64,000 nt of DNA from Acetomicrobium hydrogeniformans ATCC BAA-1850 (GCF_000160455.2 NZ_ACJX03000001.1:816001-880000); one strand, 5' to 3'. Positions 14,706 to 24,299 are shown, counted from the stretch's first letter. The notes: generated from the letters alone by a model not told the origin. Made by a program: numbers and translations.

Positions 14706-15556
14706 GCATCGTAGGGCTTGGGCTTATAGGCGGTTCCATGGGGAAAGGATTGCTCGAAAGCCGCTCCGTCGACAGGGTCCTAGGTTGGGACGTGGACGGA
14801 AAGGTGCTGGAGCATGCCCTTTCATCAAAAGCCATAACTTCGATCGCCAGCCCGGAAGAAACGGTCGAAGAAACCGAACTTTTGATCATAGCCACCCCGC
14901 CAAGCAAAATGACCGCCTTAAGCAAAACATTGGCCCCTCTTGCGGGTAAAAACTTAAAGGCCGTTGTGGATACGGCCAGCACCAAATCTGCTCTGTCAAA
15001 GGAATTATCCCTTATCTGGAAGGAAAAATACGTAGGGCTTCATCCCATGGCGGGCAAGGAAAAGGGCGGCATCCAAAACGCAACAACAGAAATGCTCTAT
15101 GGCGCCGTTTGCGCGCTGGTTCCCACCGAAATTTCTGACGGCGAAGCTACGAAGATGGCCAAAGACCTCATCTGCGCCCTAGGCATGCTCCCCATAATAA
15201 CAGCTCCGGAAGAACACGACGAAATTGTGGCCCTTACGAGCCATCTTCCCATGTTTGTGGCCATTAGCCTTGCCTTGTCGGCATTCAAGGGAGCTTCTAA
15301 AAACCGCAAACTTCCATACTTCATAGCCGGCGGTTTCAAAGACACCACGAGAGTGGCATCTTGCCCTCCCTGGCTCGTAACCGACGTATGGGAGACGAAT
15401 AGAGGCTTTATAAAAAAGGCGATAAAGGAATTTATAGATATTTTATCCAAGTTGTCAGAGGTAGAGCCGGAGAGTTTATCCGATTTGGCGACTGAGGCCA
15501 AAGAGGCAAGGGAATCACTGCTAAAGCGTCGAGGTGAGATAAGTGATAGAAATTAG
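14687..15556 (+). CDS. tyrA: Prephenate dehydrogenase
   Basis: 289-aa NAD(P)-dependent enzyme of tyrosine synthesis. The Rossmann motif VGIVGLGLIGGSMGKGL opens the protein, then DTASTKS, GLHPMAGKEKGG (catalytic His region) and LTSHLPMFVA follow. No C-terminal ACT domain is seen, so feedback control probably rests on AroF and the leader. I chose the GTG at 14687 because CTGGAGGG precedes it; the open frame extends far upstream only as a shadow of aroF. It overlaps aroF by 19 bp and aroA by 14 bp. Confidence 0.93.
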   Translation: MLCSSVGIVGLGLIGGSMGKGLLESRSVDRVLGWDVDGKVLEHALSSKAITSIASPEETVEETELLIIATPPSKMTALSKTLAPLAGKNLKAVVDTASTKSALSKELSLIWKEKYVGLHPMAGKEKGGIQNATTEMLYGAVCALVPTEISDGEATKMAKDLICALGMLPIITAPEEHDEIVALTSHLPMFVAISLALSAFKGASKNRKLPYFIAGGFKDTTRVASCPPWLVTDVWETNRGFIKKAIKEFIDILSKLSEVEPESLSDLATEAKEARESLLKRRGEISDRN

Positions 15557-16856
15557 ACCGCAAGAAGGAATTGTCGGCGAGATAAAGGTACCGGGTGACA
15601 AATCAATATCCCATAGAGCTGCCCTGCTGGGGTCTCTTTCGAGGGAAGGCATAGAAGTGGAAAATTTTTCTCCGGGGGAGGACTGCGCGAGCACCCTTTC
15701 GTGCCTTAGGACGATGGGCTGCGAAGTCAACAGAGATGCCGTCTCAGGTAAGGTATCGGTAAAAGCTCCTGACGGTTTAAAAGAGCCAAGCGATGTCTTG
15801 GACGCCGGAAACTCCGGGACCACGGCCAGGCTCATATTGGGACTGATATCGGGAATCCCCAACATATTTGCCGTCATCACGGGCGATGAAAGCCTGAAGA
15901 GAAGGCCTATGGGAAGAGTTGCCAAGCCGCTAGTCGTTATGGGCGCAAAGATAGACGGAAGGGAATTCGGAGAGAAACTTCCCCTGGCGGTTAGAGGAAG
16001 AAAGCTTACGGGCGGCGTTCACACCCTCCAGGTGGCAAGCGCTCAGGTGAAGACGGCAATACTTTTCGCCGGCCTTAGAGCGCAGGGAGCAACTACAGTG
16101 ATCGAGCCTACCCTTACGAGGGACCACACGGAGATAATGCTGGAACACCTGGGAATCCCTATCTTCAGGAAGGGCCTGAAGGTCACTGTGTACCCCGCTT
16201 CTACCCTTAAGGGAGCAAGCTGGACCATACCAGGAGATTTTTCTGCTGCCGCCTTTTGGATAGTGGCTGCAGCCATTACCGAGAAAAGCGAGCTCCAAAT
16301 CAAAAAGGTCAACGTAAATCCTACGAGGACAGGCCTTCTAAGGGTGCTTCAAAGAATGGGGCTGGATTACAACATCGAAGACGAGATCTTGAGCGGGGGA
16401 GAAAGGATGGCCACCATCACGGTGAGGTCGTCGTCTCTTAAGGGCACAAAGGTAATGCCCGAAGAGATACCCTCCATGATAGACGAACTTCCCGTCCTGG
16501 CCGTAGCAGCCACCCAGGCAGAAGGGACCACCGAAATAAGGGACGCCGGCGAGCTCAGGGTAAAGGAAAGCGACAGGATTCATGCCATGACTGAAGGCCT
16601 CAAGAGGATGGGCGCCCAAATAGAAGAGCTTCAAGACGGCTGGATCATAAAGGGCAAAACAAAACTTTCCGGCGCAAGGCTCAAAAGCTTCGGCGATCAT
16701 CGGATAGCAATGGCCCTTACTGTAGCCGGATTGGCCGCAGACGACAGTGTGATACTTGAAGGCGAAAGTTGCGTACACATATCCTACCCTTCCTTTTTCG
16801 AGGACTTAAAGGCCCTGACGGCGAGATCCCAACCGAAGGAGAGGGTGTCGTCATGA
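15543..16856 (+). CDS. aroA: 3-phosphoshikimate 1-carboxyvinyltransferase (EPSP synthase)
   Basis: 437-aa enzyme that joins phosphoenolpyruvate to shikimate 3-phosphate. PGDKSISHRAALLGS (phosphate-binding Lys/Ser/Arg), DAGNSGTTARL, GDESLKRRPM, VASAQVKTA, the ELRVKESDR motif and FGDHRIAMA are all present. The start is GTG at 15543 inside the tyrA end. It overlaps aroC by 4 bp (ATGA). Confidence 0.95.
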   Translation: MIEIRPQEGIVGEIKVPGDKSISHRAALLGSLSREGIEVENFSPGEDCASTLSCLRTMGCEVNRDAVSGKVSVKAPDGLKEPSDVLDAGNSGTTARLILGLISGIPNIFAVITGDESLKRRPMGRVAKPLVVMGAKIDGREFGEKLPLAVRGRKLTGGVHTLQVASAQVKTAILFAGLRAQGATTVIEPTLTRDHTEIMLEHLGIPIFRKGLKVTVYPASTLKGASWTIPGDFSAAAFWIVAAAITEKSELQIKKVNVNPTRTGLLRVLQRMGLDYNIEDEILSGGERMATITVRSSSLKGTKVMPEEIPSMIDELPVLAVAATQAEGTTEIRDAGELRVKESDRIHAMTEGLKRMGAQIEELQDGWIIKGKTKLSGARLKSFGDHRIAMALTVAGLAADDSVILEGESCVHISYPSFFEDLKALTARSQPKERVSS

Positions 16857-18022
16857 GCATTCGCATGCTGTCCTGCGGCGAGTCACACGGCAAGGGTTAT
16901 CTGATCATTGTCGAAGGTCTGCCGGCAGGCCTTCCCATATCGAAGGACTGCATCGAAGAGCAGCTTTCCAGAAGAAGGCGTGGCTACGGCAGAGGGGAAC
17001 GCATGAAACTCGAAAGAGACGAGTTCGAGTTTTACAGCGGCGTCAGGGGAAAAGTTACGACGGGAAACCCCATTGGGGTGGTCCTTCACAACAGCGAATG
17101 GGAAAAGTGGAAGGACTCCATGGACGCCTTCGAACTGAAAGAAGACGAGGCCAAAGAGAGGGAGATAACAAAGCCAAGGCCGGGACACGCCGACGCGTCT
17201 GGCATGGCAAAGTTCGGATTTGAAGAGGCAAGAAACGTATTGGAGCGGACAAGCGCAAGAGCCACCGCTGCCTGGACGATAGCAGGGACATTATGCAGGA
17301 GGCTTTTAGAAGACCTAGGCGTAGCCGTGAGAAGTTCCGTCACATCCGTAGGACCACGATCGATCGGCCTGCCCCGAAGCGAGGAAGAATGGACCAGGGC
17401 CTGTTCTTCCGACATGGGCCTTCCGAGGGAGGAAGACGAAGAAGAAATTATGTCGATCATAGACGAAGCCAGAAGCTCCGGCGATTCCCTGGGCGGTACT
17501 TTCGCAATATCCGTGAAAAACATCCCCGCCGGTATAGGATCTTACAGCGAATGGGACAGGCGCCTGGACGGACGCCTTGCTCAGGCTTTGATGTCCATAC
17601 CTTCCGCCAAGGGAGTGGAGATAGGCGGCGGTTTCGGCCTTTCGCAGAGGCCGGGCAGCGAAGTACACGACGAGTTCGTACTCTTCTCGGGCCTTTGGAC
17701 TCGCCGGACGAACAACGCCGGCGGTATAGAAGGTGGCGTAACTAACGGCGAGGAATTGACCCTTCACGTCGCCCTAAAGCCAATCCCTACTTTGAAAAAG
17801 CCCCTTCGCACCTTCGACGTGCGGATTAAAAGGGAAACTTCGGCTCACGTGGAACGGGGGGACGTTTGCGTCGTGCCCGCTGCCTCTGTGGTGGGAGAGG
17901 CGATGACGTCGCTGGTGCTCGCACAGGCCCTGTGTGAGCAATTCGGCGGCGACAGGATGGAAGATTTGCGATCCCGATTCGAGGAACATACAAAGAGGAC
18001 GAGGAGGATGTTTCATGTCTGA
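16853..18022 (+). CDS. aroC: Chorismate synthase
   Basis: 389-aa enzyme converting EPSP to chorismate with reduced FMN. CGESHGKGYLIIVEGLP, RRRRGYGRGERM, RPGHADASG and the SARATAAWTIAG region are recognisable, as is GIEGGVTNGEEL near the C-terminal third. The ATG at 16853 overlaps the aroA stop, with GAAGGAGAGGG upstream, and it overlaps aroKB by 8 bp. It makes the branch-point substrate for TyrA and PheA pathways. Confidence 0.95.
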   Translation: MSIRMLSCGESHGKGYLIIVEGLPAGLPISKDCIEEQLSRRRRGYGRGERMKLERDEFEFYSGVRGKVTTGNPIGVVLHNSEWEKWKDSMDAFELKEDEAKEREITKPRPGHADASGMAKFGFEEARNVLERTSARATAAWTIAGTLCRRLLEDLGVAVRSSVTSVGPRSIGLPRSEEEWTRACSSDMGLPREEDEEEIMSIIDEARSSGDSLGGTFAISVKNIPAGIGSYSEWDRRLDGRLAQALMSIPSAKGVEIGGGFGLSQRPGSEVHDEFVLFSGLWTRRTNNAGGIEGGVTNGEELTLHVALKPIPTLKKPLRTFDVRIKRETSAHVERGDVCVVPAASVVGEAMTSLVLAQALCEQFGGDRMEDLRSRFEEHTKRTRRMFHV

Positions 18023-19673
18023 CATAGCTCAAATTACAAAGATAAAGGAGTCTCAGGACAAAGGTAAGGCTGTTTCAAAACCCTTCAGACTCTACCTGGG
18101 CGGATTCATGGCAGCGGGCAAGACGTCTGTCGGAAGAAAGCTTGCGGAGCTGACGGGCTTCCCCTTCGTCGATACCGATGACCTCGTGGAGGCCATGGCT
18201 GGGATGAGCGTAGCCGAGATATTCCAAAAGTATGGTGAACTTTATTTCAGAGCTCTCGAAGCGGAAGCCTTAGAGGAGACTTTCAAGCTTAAAAACGTGA
18301 TAGTAGGCCTCGGCGGAGGTGTGCTCGTCAACCCCGAGAATAAGGCAAAGATTTTCGCGAATGGTACTTTGATAATTTTGGACGCTGCCATAGAAACGAT
18401 CCTAAAACGGGCATCCAACGAACCCGGCAAGAGACCTCTCCTGAAAGAAGAATCCGTGGCAGAACTCATGAATCGGAGGCGAGAAGCCTACAGCAAGGCT
18501 CACATCCGCGTCCGGACGGACGACCTCTTCGTTGATGAAGTAGCCATGAGCGTAATGGATATGCTCGCCGACATCTTTCCCGAAATCAGACAACCCAAGA
18601 AAGTCGAAACGATCCCAGTAAAAACGGCAAATGCAGAATATCCCGTCCTGGTGGGTAGCGACATATTGGCTTCTTTCGAGGACATTATGTCGGAGATCGT
18701 CCCCAAAAAATTCAGCTCTGCCTTTTTGGTAAGCGACCCCCTTACCTTCTCCTTATTTTCCAGGAACTTCAAAAACTTGAAGGACGTACACTTGCTGCCT
18801 AGAGGAGAAAGGGGGAAATCCTTAAGCCGGCTTTCGCTGCTCTACGAAGATCTGGCACGAAACAACGTTGACAGGAAGGGGCTTATAGTAGCTTTAGGCG
18901 GCGGCTGCGTGGGAGATACGGCGGGCTTTGCAGCCTCCACATGGATGCGGGGCATAGATATCGTACATATCCCCACCACCCTCATCGCGCAGGTAGACAG
19001 CGCCATCGGCGGAAAGACCGCCGTAAACCTGCCTGAGGGCAAAAACCTCGTTGGCACCTTTCATCAGCCCTGCGCCGTAATCGTCGATGTAAACTGCCTC
19101 CTGAGTTTGCCTGACGAGGAGTTCAGGCAGGGCATGGCCGAGGTCATTAAGTACGGGCTAGGGGAGGACAGGGAATTTCTGAGTTGGCTTTCGGAAAATA
19201 GGGACTCGATCGCAGAAAGAGATCCCGAAACCTTGCTAAAAATGGTAAAACGTTGTATAGAGCTCAAAGCATCGGTGGTGGAAGAAGACGAAAGAGAGAC
19301 GACGGGGGCAAGAAGCCGCCTCAATCTCGGCCACACGATTGCCCACGGGCTGGAAGCCCTTCAGGGATACGGCGGCATAAAACACGGAGACGCCGTGGCC
19401 GTCGGAATGGTCGTGGCGACGCACCTTGCCGTCATACTTGAATTGGAAAGCAAAGGCACACTGGCCGAGCTCCTCGACCTGCTCGAACATTTCGGCCTGC
19501 CCACAAAACCCGGCGCAGATTTCGACAGTATTCTCCCTTACGTCATGAGGGACAAAAAGTTCGTCGGTTCAAAGCCCATGTTCGTTCTGCCGAGGGAAGG
19601 CTACAAATGCGAGATGATGGAGGTAGATACAGACCTTTTAAAAAAGGCCTACGAAAGGGCCGGAGGCCGATAA
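18015..19673 (+). CDS. aroKB: Bifunctional shikimate kinase / 3-dehydroquinate synthase (AroK-AroB fusion)
   Basis: 552-aa fusion. The kinase domain (about 22-190) has Walker A GGFMAAGKTSVG, the DTDDLVE shikimate-binding Asp region, GLGGGVL and the RRREAY lid. The 3-dehydroquinate synthase domain (about 195-552) has LPRGERGKSLS, ALGGGCVGDTAGFAAS, IPTTLIAQVDSAIGGKT and the zinc-ligand motif GHTIAHGLE. The start ATG at 18015 follows GAGGAGG. The two activities are steps 5 and 2 of the pathway. The order K-then-B is known from Thermotoga and some other lineages. No aroD/aroQ or aroE is in the window. Confidence 0.94.
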   Translation: MSDIAQITKIKESQDKGKAVSKPFRLYLGGFMAAGKTSVGRKLAELTGFPFVDTDDLVEAMAGMSVAEIFQKYGELYFRALEAEALEETFKLKNVIVGLGGGVLVNPENKAKIFANGTLIILDAAIETILKRASNEPGKRPLLKEESVAELMNRRREAYSKAHIRVRTDDLFVDEVAMSVMDMLADIFPEIRQPKKVETIPVKTANAEYPVLVGSDILASFEDIMSEIVPKKFSSAFLVSDPLTFSLFSRNFKNLKDVHLLPRGERGKSLSRLSLLYEDLARNNVDRKGLIVALGGGCVGDTAGFAASTWMRGIDIVHIPTTLIAQVDSAIGGKTAVNLPEGKNLVGTFHQPCAVIVDVNCLLSLPDEEFRQGMAEVIKYGLGEDREFLSWLSENRDSIAERDPETLLKMVKRCIELKASVVEEDERETTGARSRLNLGHTIAHGLEALQGYGGIKHGDAVAVGMVVATHLAVILELESKGTLAELLDLLEHFGLPTKPGADFDSILPYVMRDKKFVGSKPMFVLPREGYKCEMMEVDTDLLKKAYERAGGR

Positions 19674-19707
19674 TTCGAAGATATCGACCATTGCAGGAAG
19701 ACAACCT

Positions 19708-19729
19708 GATGGGCTTAGTTAAGCTCATC
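19708..19729. terminator. Terminator at the convergent ends of aroKB and pheA
   Basis: GATGGGCTT-AGTT-AAGCTCATC forms a 9-bp stem with one G-U pair. TTCTTATTT follows on the plus strand. It overlaps the last codon of pheA, so it probably ends the aro operon and may serve both directions. Confidence 0.6.
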
Positions 19730-20798
19730 TTCTTATTTGAGGGTAAGAGCCCAGGACGCGAAGCCTTTCCACCCTCGAATTCATCGTTGCGAGGGCTTCC
19801 TTTACCTTCTTGTCTTCTGCGTCTCCCTCGAAATCGACGAAAAAGAAATACTCAAAGGGATTTCCCGGAAGGGGGCGAGACTGGATCAGAGTGAGGTTAA
19901 GCCCTGCCCTGTACAGGGGCTCCAAAGCCCGAAATAAAGTGCCCGGCTTGTGGGATACATTAAACAATATGGATGTCTTGTTTTTCTTGGACCTGCCTTC
20001 GCAAGCATGTCCGACAAGCCAGAACCTCGTGGCATTGTAAGGCCTGTCCTCAATGCCCTCCTCTAAAATGTTAAGACCTTTCAGTTCGGCCGCCAGCTTT
20101 CCGCAGATGGCGGCGCTCTTTTGTTTCGACTTTGCGATGTTAGCCGCATAGCTAGTGCTTGAAGTGGGTATTAGCCTCACTCCCGGCAGGTTTCTGCTAA
20201 GCCAGTTTCTGCACTGCCCGAAGGGCTGGGGGTGGGAGTAAACCTCTTCGATGTCGGAAAAAGAATTCTCACAGCTTGCCAACACCAGCCTTATGGGAAG
20301 CTGTCCCTCCCCTATGACAGATAAACTTTGATCGGCAGTGGCAAAGGCATCCAAAGTGGCGTATACGGTGCCCTCCGTGGTGTTTTCCACGGGCACGACG
20401 CCCATTTGAGCTTTTTCCTTCGAAATGGAGCTTAAGACCTGTGCCGGGTCTTCGACGAAGACAAGATCTATTGACCTCCCCAATAGAGCAAAGGCCGCTT
20501 CGTGGGAAAAGGAACCCTCGGGTCCCATGCAAGCGACGGTGGCAGGCCTTTGAACGGACCTGCAAAAGGATATCACCTCGCCAAAAAGCAGGCGGACGAA
20601 TTTGGGATCCACATCTCTGGCCAAGCCGCAAAGCCTGTCCAGGACCTCAATTTCCCTCAAGGGATCGTAGACAGGAGCGTCACCTTTAACCTCGCCTATC
20701 CCTTTGGCCAGGCTGACCCGCCTTTCAAGAAGACGAAGCAACTCCTCGTCTATGGATTCGATCTCTTTCCTCAAAACGTGAAGATCCTGATCGGACAT
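19725..20798 (-). CDS. pheA: Bifunctional chorismate mutase / prephenate dehydratase
   Basis: 357-aa P-protein of phenylalanine synthesis. The AroQ-type chorismate mutase domain (about 1-85) has LRKEIESIDEELLRLLERRV. The dehydratase domain (about 88-265) has GPEGSFSHEAA, VPVENTTEGTV and the catalytic NATRFWLVG. The ACT domain (about 272-357) has KPGTLFRALEPL and a QSRPL variant of the ESRP Phe-binding motif. It faces the aro operon on the opposite strand and lies 31 bp behind a PilM-like gene. It therefore escapes the aro attenuator. Confidence 0.94.
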   Translation of the reverse strand: MSDQDLHVLRKEIESIDEELLRLLERRVSLAKGIGEVKGDAPVYDPLREIEVLDRLCGLARDVDPKFVRLLFGEVISFCRSVQRPATVACMGPEGSFSHEAAFALLGRSIDLVFVEDPAQVLSSISKEKAQMGVVPVENTTEGTVYATLDAFATADQSLSVIGEGQLPIRLVLASCENSFSDIEEVYSHPQPFGQCRNWLSRNLPGVRLIPTSSTSYAANIAKSKQKSAAICGKLAAELKGLNILEEGIEDRPYNATRFWLVGHACEGRSKKNKTSILFNVSHKPGTLFRALEPLYRAGLNLTLIQSRPLPGNPFEYFFFVDFEGDAEDKKVKEALATMNSRVERLRVLGSYPQIRR

Positions 20799-20829
20799 CT
20801 CCAGGCCTCCCTCTTTTCGTTTCTAGCAA

Positions 20830-21783
20830 TTATACAATATCTCTGAGGGCCAAGCCCAGCGATGCCTCCCAGCCATATCCTTTGGGCCGCTCACGGGACG
20901 AAAAACTATCCCAGGGATTAAACAAAACCGTAACAAGGTTCAGTACAGATTGCGCCTCTGTCTTTAACGACGCCCCAAATTTATCGGAGGCGACCAAAAA
21001 CAAACGATCTATTTCGATCCAGGGATAAAAACCGTATAGATAATCCAAGGTAAACTTTATCTCTTTTATGAAACTTTGGATTACATTTTCGGAGGCCGTT
21101 TTTCGTCCTACCATAACGGGCCTGTAAAATATGTCATTTCCTCTGTAATTCAATGAGATCATGGAAATTGAGTCACCGGGAAACAAACACAACGCCCCTC
21201 TGTCAAAAGACGAATCGCGGCGCCTTGCGCTTTCAACATGAAAACCTACCGTTCTCGTTAGGGCCAGGCTAACGGGCTCCAAAGCGGAGGGCAAAAAACC
21301 CGCTTTCATGGCAGCTTCCATAATTTTATCCACAAGGTCCTTTCCGGAGGCAGCGACAAGATATTTTTTAAATGATCCCTTCTCATCTATGCCATTACAG
21401 CGAGGAAAGTCAATCTCCACTATATCATAATAGGCTTTTTCGCCGGAAATAGGAAAAAGATCTTCCAATTGCCAGTAAAGCGATTTTTTTACGTCCTCAA
21501 AGTCCATATCCCCTGGAAAGTCGGCAAACCCGATATGGCTATCCCTTATAGGAATGCCAAAGGCTGCTTTTATCTTTCCAAAGCAGCCTATCTTCAGCTT
21601 TAATTTTCTAAGTGCTGTATACAATGAATCAGTGTCTCTAATGCTTTCCGTCTTTATTGTTTTTTGAGAAAGGTAGACCTTAATATGAGCGTTGCATTTT
21701 ATGGATCTGCCTTCCCTTTCAAGCTCCACGTAGCGAAGTCCTTCTCCTGTTATGGATATGCCGCGGCGTAGATTCCGTTTCAT
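20830..21783 (-). CDS. PilM-like protein, second copy outside the pilus operon
   Basis: About 317 aa, actin-like ATPase fold, related to the PilM at 30467-31405. Both end in a GYGWEA/EYGWEA...GLALRD or GLAVRD segment, and both share FPISGEKAYYDIVEI/FPFPLKDATFDIVPV-type sequence. I place the start at ATG 21781-21783, with GGAAGTGATCTT upstream. No pilN partner is adjacent; pheA follows 31 bp downstream. It may serve an alternative pilus or secretion assembly, or be a relic. Confidence 0.75.
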   Translation of the reverse strand: MKRNLRRGISITGEGLRYVELEREGRSIKCNAHIKVYLSQKTIKTESIRDTDSLYTALRKLKLKIGCFGKIKAAFGIPIRDSHIGFADFPGDMDFEDVKKSLYWQLEDLFPISGEKAYYDIVEIDFPRCNGIDEKGSFKKYLVAASGKDLVDKIMEAAMKAGFLPSALEPVSLALTRTVGFHVESARRRDSSFDRGALCLFPGDSISMISLNYRGNDIFYRPVMVGRKTASENVIQSFIKEIKFTLDYLYGFYPWIEIDRLFLVASDKFGASLKTEAQSVLNLVTVLFNPWDSFSSRERPKGYGWEASLGLALRDIV

Positions 21784-21907
21784 AAGATCACTTCCGTTCG
21801 TATATGCTGGATCGATAATAACACCATACGGCAAATTTAGGCATCAGGATTAGGTATACTTTATATGAATGTATTTCTTAGCAGGCTCCTTTCTGTGGCT
21901 CCGTAAT

Positions 21908-22282
21908 TCATATCTTTATCCTGCAGTGCTTCTCCAGCGCCAAAAGGTAATCCCTAAGTTCGCGGAAATCTTCGTGGAAGGCGGTTATTCCGTAACGTTC
22001 AAATTGATAGTAACAATCTCTTTCAAGGGAATTGATCAGCCAAAGGATTTGCCGTCCGAGGTCCAGAACGTAGCTGTCGCCTTCATCGTAGGCCCAGTAT
22101 TTCGTCAAGACGTCCGAAGCGTTTAACTTTATAAGGCCCTCGACGAATTCATCCAATGTTATCTCGTCCGTATTCAGACGGTACAAAAGCCTTAGGGCTC
22201 CTTTCCCGATGCGGACGACCTCTTGAAGAAAGCCGCCTTCATATTTCTCGTTACTTTCGGGGACACCTTTTACGTCTGCCAT
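21908..22282 (-). CDS. Unrecognised protein, 124 aa
   Basis: Acidic, soluble, mostly helical. It contains GGFLQEVVRIGKGALRLLYR and ITLDEFVEGLIKLNASDVLTKY, and ends HCRIKI. No transmembrane segment, signal peptide or Cys motif is seen. It starts 6 bp after the Mrp ATPase gene, so the two are likely co-transcribed. I do not recognise the family. Confidence 0.65.
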   Translation of the reverse strand: MADVKGVPESNEKYEGGFLQEVVRIGKGALRLLYRLNTDEITLDEFVEGLIKLNASDVLTKYWAYDEGDSYVLDLGRQILWLINSLERDCYYQFERYGITAFHEDFRELRDYLLALEKHCRIKI

Positions 22283-22288
22283 GGGACA

Positions 22289-23176
22289 TCACTTCTTTTT
22301 GAGGGATGCCGTTAATTTTGATGCTATATCGTCTAAGGTCCGGGCAAAAGCGGAATTGGGTTTCTTGTCCACAAGAGGAACACCGTCGTCAACACACTGA
22401 CCCATATCGAGCTCGATGGGTATATCGCCCAGGAAGGGAATATTCATTAAACGAGCCAACTTTTCGCCCTCGCCTTTTCCGAAGGGATACATCTTTTCTC
22501 CACAGGCGGGGCACTTGAGCGAACTCATATTTTCCACGAGACCCAGGAGAGGTATATCGAGCTCCTTTGCGGCACTTATAGCCCGCGAGCATACCATGGC
22601 AGAGACCCCCTGCGGGGTGGTAACGACGAGCATTCCGTCCAGCTCAGGTATAGATCTCATCACTGTTTGAACCTCGTCTCCCGTGCCCGGAGGGAGGTCC
22701 ACAAGCAGAAAGTCGGCCGTTCCCCAATTTACAGATGCTATGAGCTGCCTTATAGCGCGCATCTTGTGAGCACCCTTCCACATTATGGGTTGCTCCTGCG
22801 TAGCCCACATGGAGGCCACGGAAACGACCTTTATGCCCTTTAATGAAGTCAAGGGATTGAGACGGAGATCGTGATGTCCGGGATGATCGTGTTCGCTTAC
22901 GACATCCATCCTTCCCAGCAAACCCAAGGCCCTCGGAACGGCGGGACCGTGAAGGTCGGCATCAAAGATGCAGACTTCATAGCCCCTTCTCTTCAAGGCC
23001 GAGGCCAAATTAACGGTTACTACGGTCTTTCCGACACCGCCTTTGCCGCTTAATATGGCAATTTTGTGCTTGATGTCCTTTAAAGCCATTGCCAGAGGTC
23101 CTTTGGTCCTGAGCGCCTCCTCTCTGATCCTCGCTTTCATGGCTTCGAATTGTTCTCTTTCAAGGTTAACGTTCAC
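22289..23176 (-). CDS. mrp: Mrp/NBP35 family ATPase (iron-sulfur cluster carrier)
   Basis: 295-aa P-loop ATPase of the Mrp/ApbC group. The deviant Walker A SGKGGVGKT (about 43-51), DADLHGPAVPRALG switch region, LLVDLPPGTGDEVQT and the C-terminal CxxC in LKCPACGEKMYPFG are all present. The CxxC dimer site is where homologues carry a 4Fe-4S cluster. It lies downstream of two ferredoxin-like genes, which suggests a role in supplying clusters to them. The gap to the DUF362 gene is 13 bp. Confidence 0.92.
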   Translation of the reverse strand: MNVNLEREQFEAMKARIREEALRTKGPLAMALKDIKHKIAILSGKGGVGKTVVTVNLASALKRRGYEVCIFDADLHGPAVPRALGLLGRMDVVSEHDHPGHHDLRLNPLTSLKGIKVVSVASMWATQEQPIMWKGAHKMRAIRQLIASVNWGTADFLLVDLPPGTGDEVQTVMRSIPELDGMLVVTTPQGVSAMVCSRAISAAKELDIPLLGLVENMSSLKCPACGEKMYPFGKGEGEKLARLMNIPFLGDIPIELDMGQCVDDGVPLVDKKPNSAFARTLDDIASKLTASLKKK

Positions 23177-23189
23177 GATTTAACTCACC

Positions 23190-24299
23190 TCACATCCAAC
23201 AGGTTTCAAAGTCGGCGCTCCCAAGCCCCATTTTTTCCGCATATAAAAGCATGTCTTGAGGCTTCATCCCCGTTATCTTAAAAAGCTTCTCCTCCGAAGG
23301 GCATAATGCCTCACTCTCTTCGGCGATCGAGCCCCTTATGCCAAAGGCCTCGTCTATCAATTGGATAGAGGCGGAATCTAAAGCAACGGGATCGAAGGAC
23401 ATTAAAATGCCTTGATCCGAGATGAAGGGAACGTCCGAAAAGGGGTAACAATCAGGATAGGGAGATACGTCCATTAAAATATTTACGTAAAAGACCTTTC
23501 CCTGAAGGGCGATATCGACGGCCAAGGCCGCATCGACTGTTCGCTTTTGAAAACGCCGGGCTGAATCTCTGTCAACAACCACTGCACCCGTCGGGCAGGA
23601 GGCCGTGCAGTAATAAGCGCAACCTCTGCAGATTTTTTCTTCGAGTCGAGGCCGACCCTCCTCCACCTGTACCGCACCGTGCGGGCAGTGTATCGCACAT
23701 TGGCCGCATCCGTCGCAACTATCTTCGATAAAAATAGGGCGCAAGGGAGCATGGATCCTCTCCTTTCCCTTCAAAGACGAACAACCGACACCACAGGAAA
23801 CTAGCGCCCCCGACAAGCCGGCAAAGGGGTGGGCCGTAACGTGAGATATGACGACGAGAGCTTGAGACTCGGCTACGGCCCTTGCTACTTCTACGCCGCC
23901 CAGTTCTTCTCCTTCGACGGGGATCAACAGATCTTCTTCTCCCGTATATCCGTCGGCCAACATGGGACTTTTACCCAGGCTCGTCACGTCAAAACCGTGC
24001 AGCGCTGCCGCTTCAAGCCACCTGCTGCCCACCTCCGAGGCCTTCGAGTTCATGCTCAAGGTATCTACCAGCAGCAAACGCCCCCCAAAAGAGTAGACCG
24101 CGTCGACAACTGCCTTGACTAGCAATGGCCTTATGTGATTAAAGTTTTCCCTTTCTCCTACCTCGAATTTGACGGCAATCAGATCGCCCGGAGAAAACAT
24201 GTCCCCCAGTTCGCTTCGTTTTAAAGCCTCCCCTAAGCGCTTTATCAAGTTCGAGGAGCTGTATTGCTCCCTTGCGCCCACAGAATGCACGACTGACAT
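23190..24299 (-). CDS. DUF362 protein with two 4Fe-4S ferredoxin motifs
   Basis: 369 aa. A DUF362 domain spans both sides of a central ferredoxin insert. The cluster motifs are CDGCGQCAIHCPHGAV and a second, degenerate-looking CRGCAYYCTASCPTGAV. Other features are VKFEVGERENFNHIRPLL near the N terminus and the VALDSASIQLIDEA segment near the C terminus. The family is common in anaerobes and thought to be redox-active; its reaction is unknown. It lies 4 bp behind a longer DUF362 gene of the same layout. Confidence 0.85.
   Translation of the reverse strand: MSVVHSVGAREQYSSSNLIKRLGEALKRSELGDMFSPGDLIAVKFEVGERENFNHIRPLLVKAVVDAVYSFGGRLLLVDTLSMNSKASEVGSRWLEAAALHGFDVTSLGKSPMLADGYTGEEDLLIPVEGEELGGVEVARAVAESQALVVISHVTAHPFAGLSGALVSCGVGCSSLKGKERIHAPLRPIFIEDSCDGCGQCAIHCPHGAVQVEEGRPRLEEKICRGCAYYCTASCPTGAVVVDRDSARRFQKRTVDAALAVDIALQGKVFYVNILMDVSPYPDCYPFSDVPFISDQGILMSFDPVALDSASIQLIDEAFGIRGSIAEESEALCPSEEKLFKITGMKPQDMLLYAEKMGLGSADFETCWM

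Noticed and set aside
17934-18014. Upstream extension of aroKB inside aroC
   Set aside because: GAGGAGG and ATG 18015 give a clear start with normal overlap.
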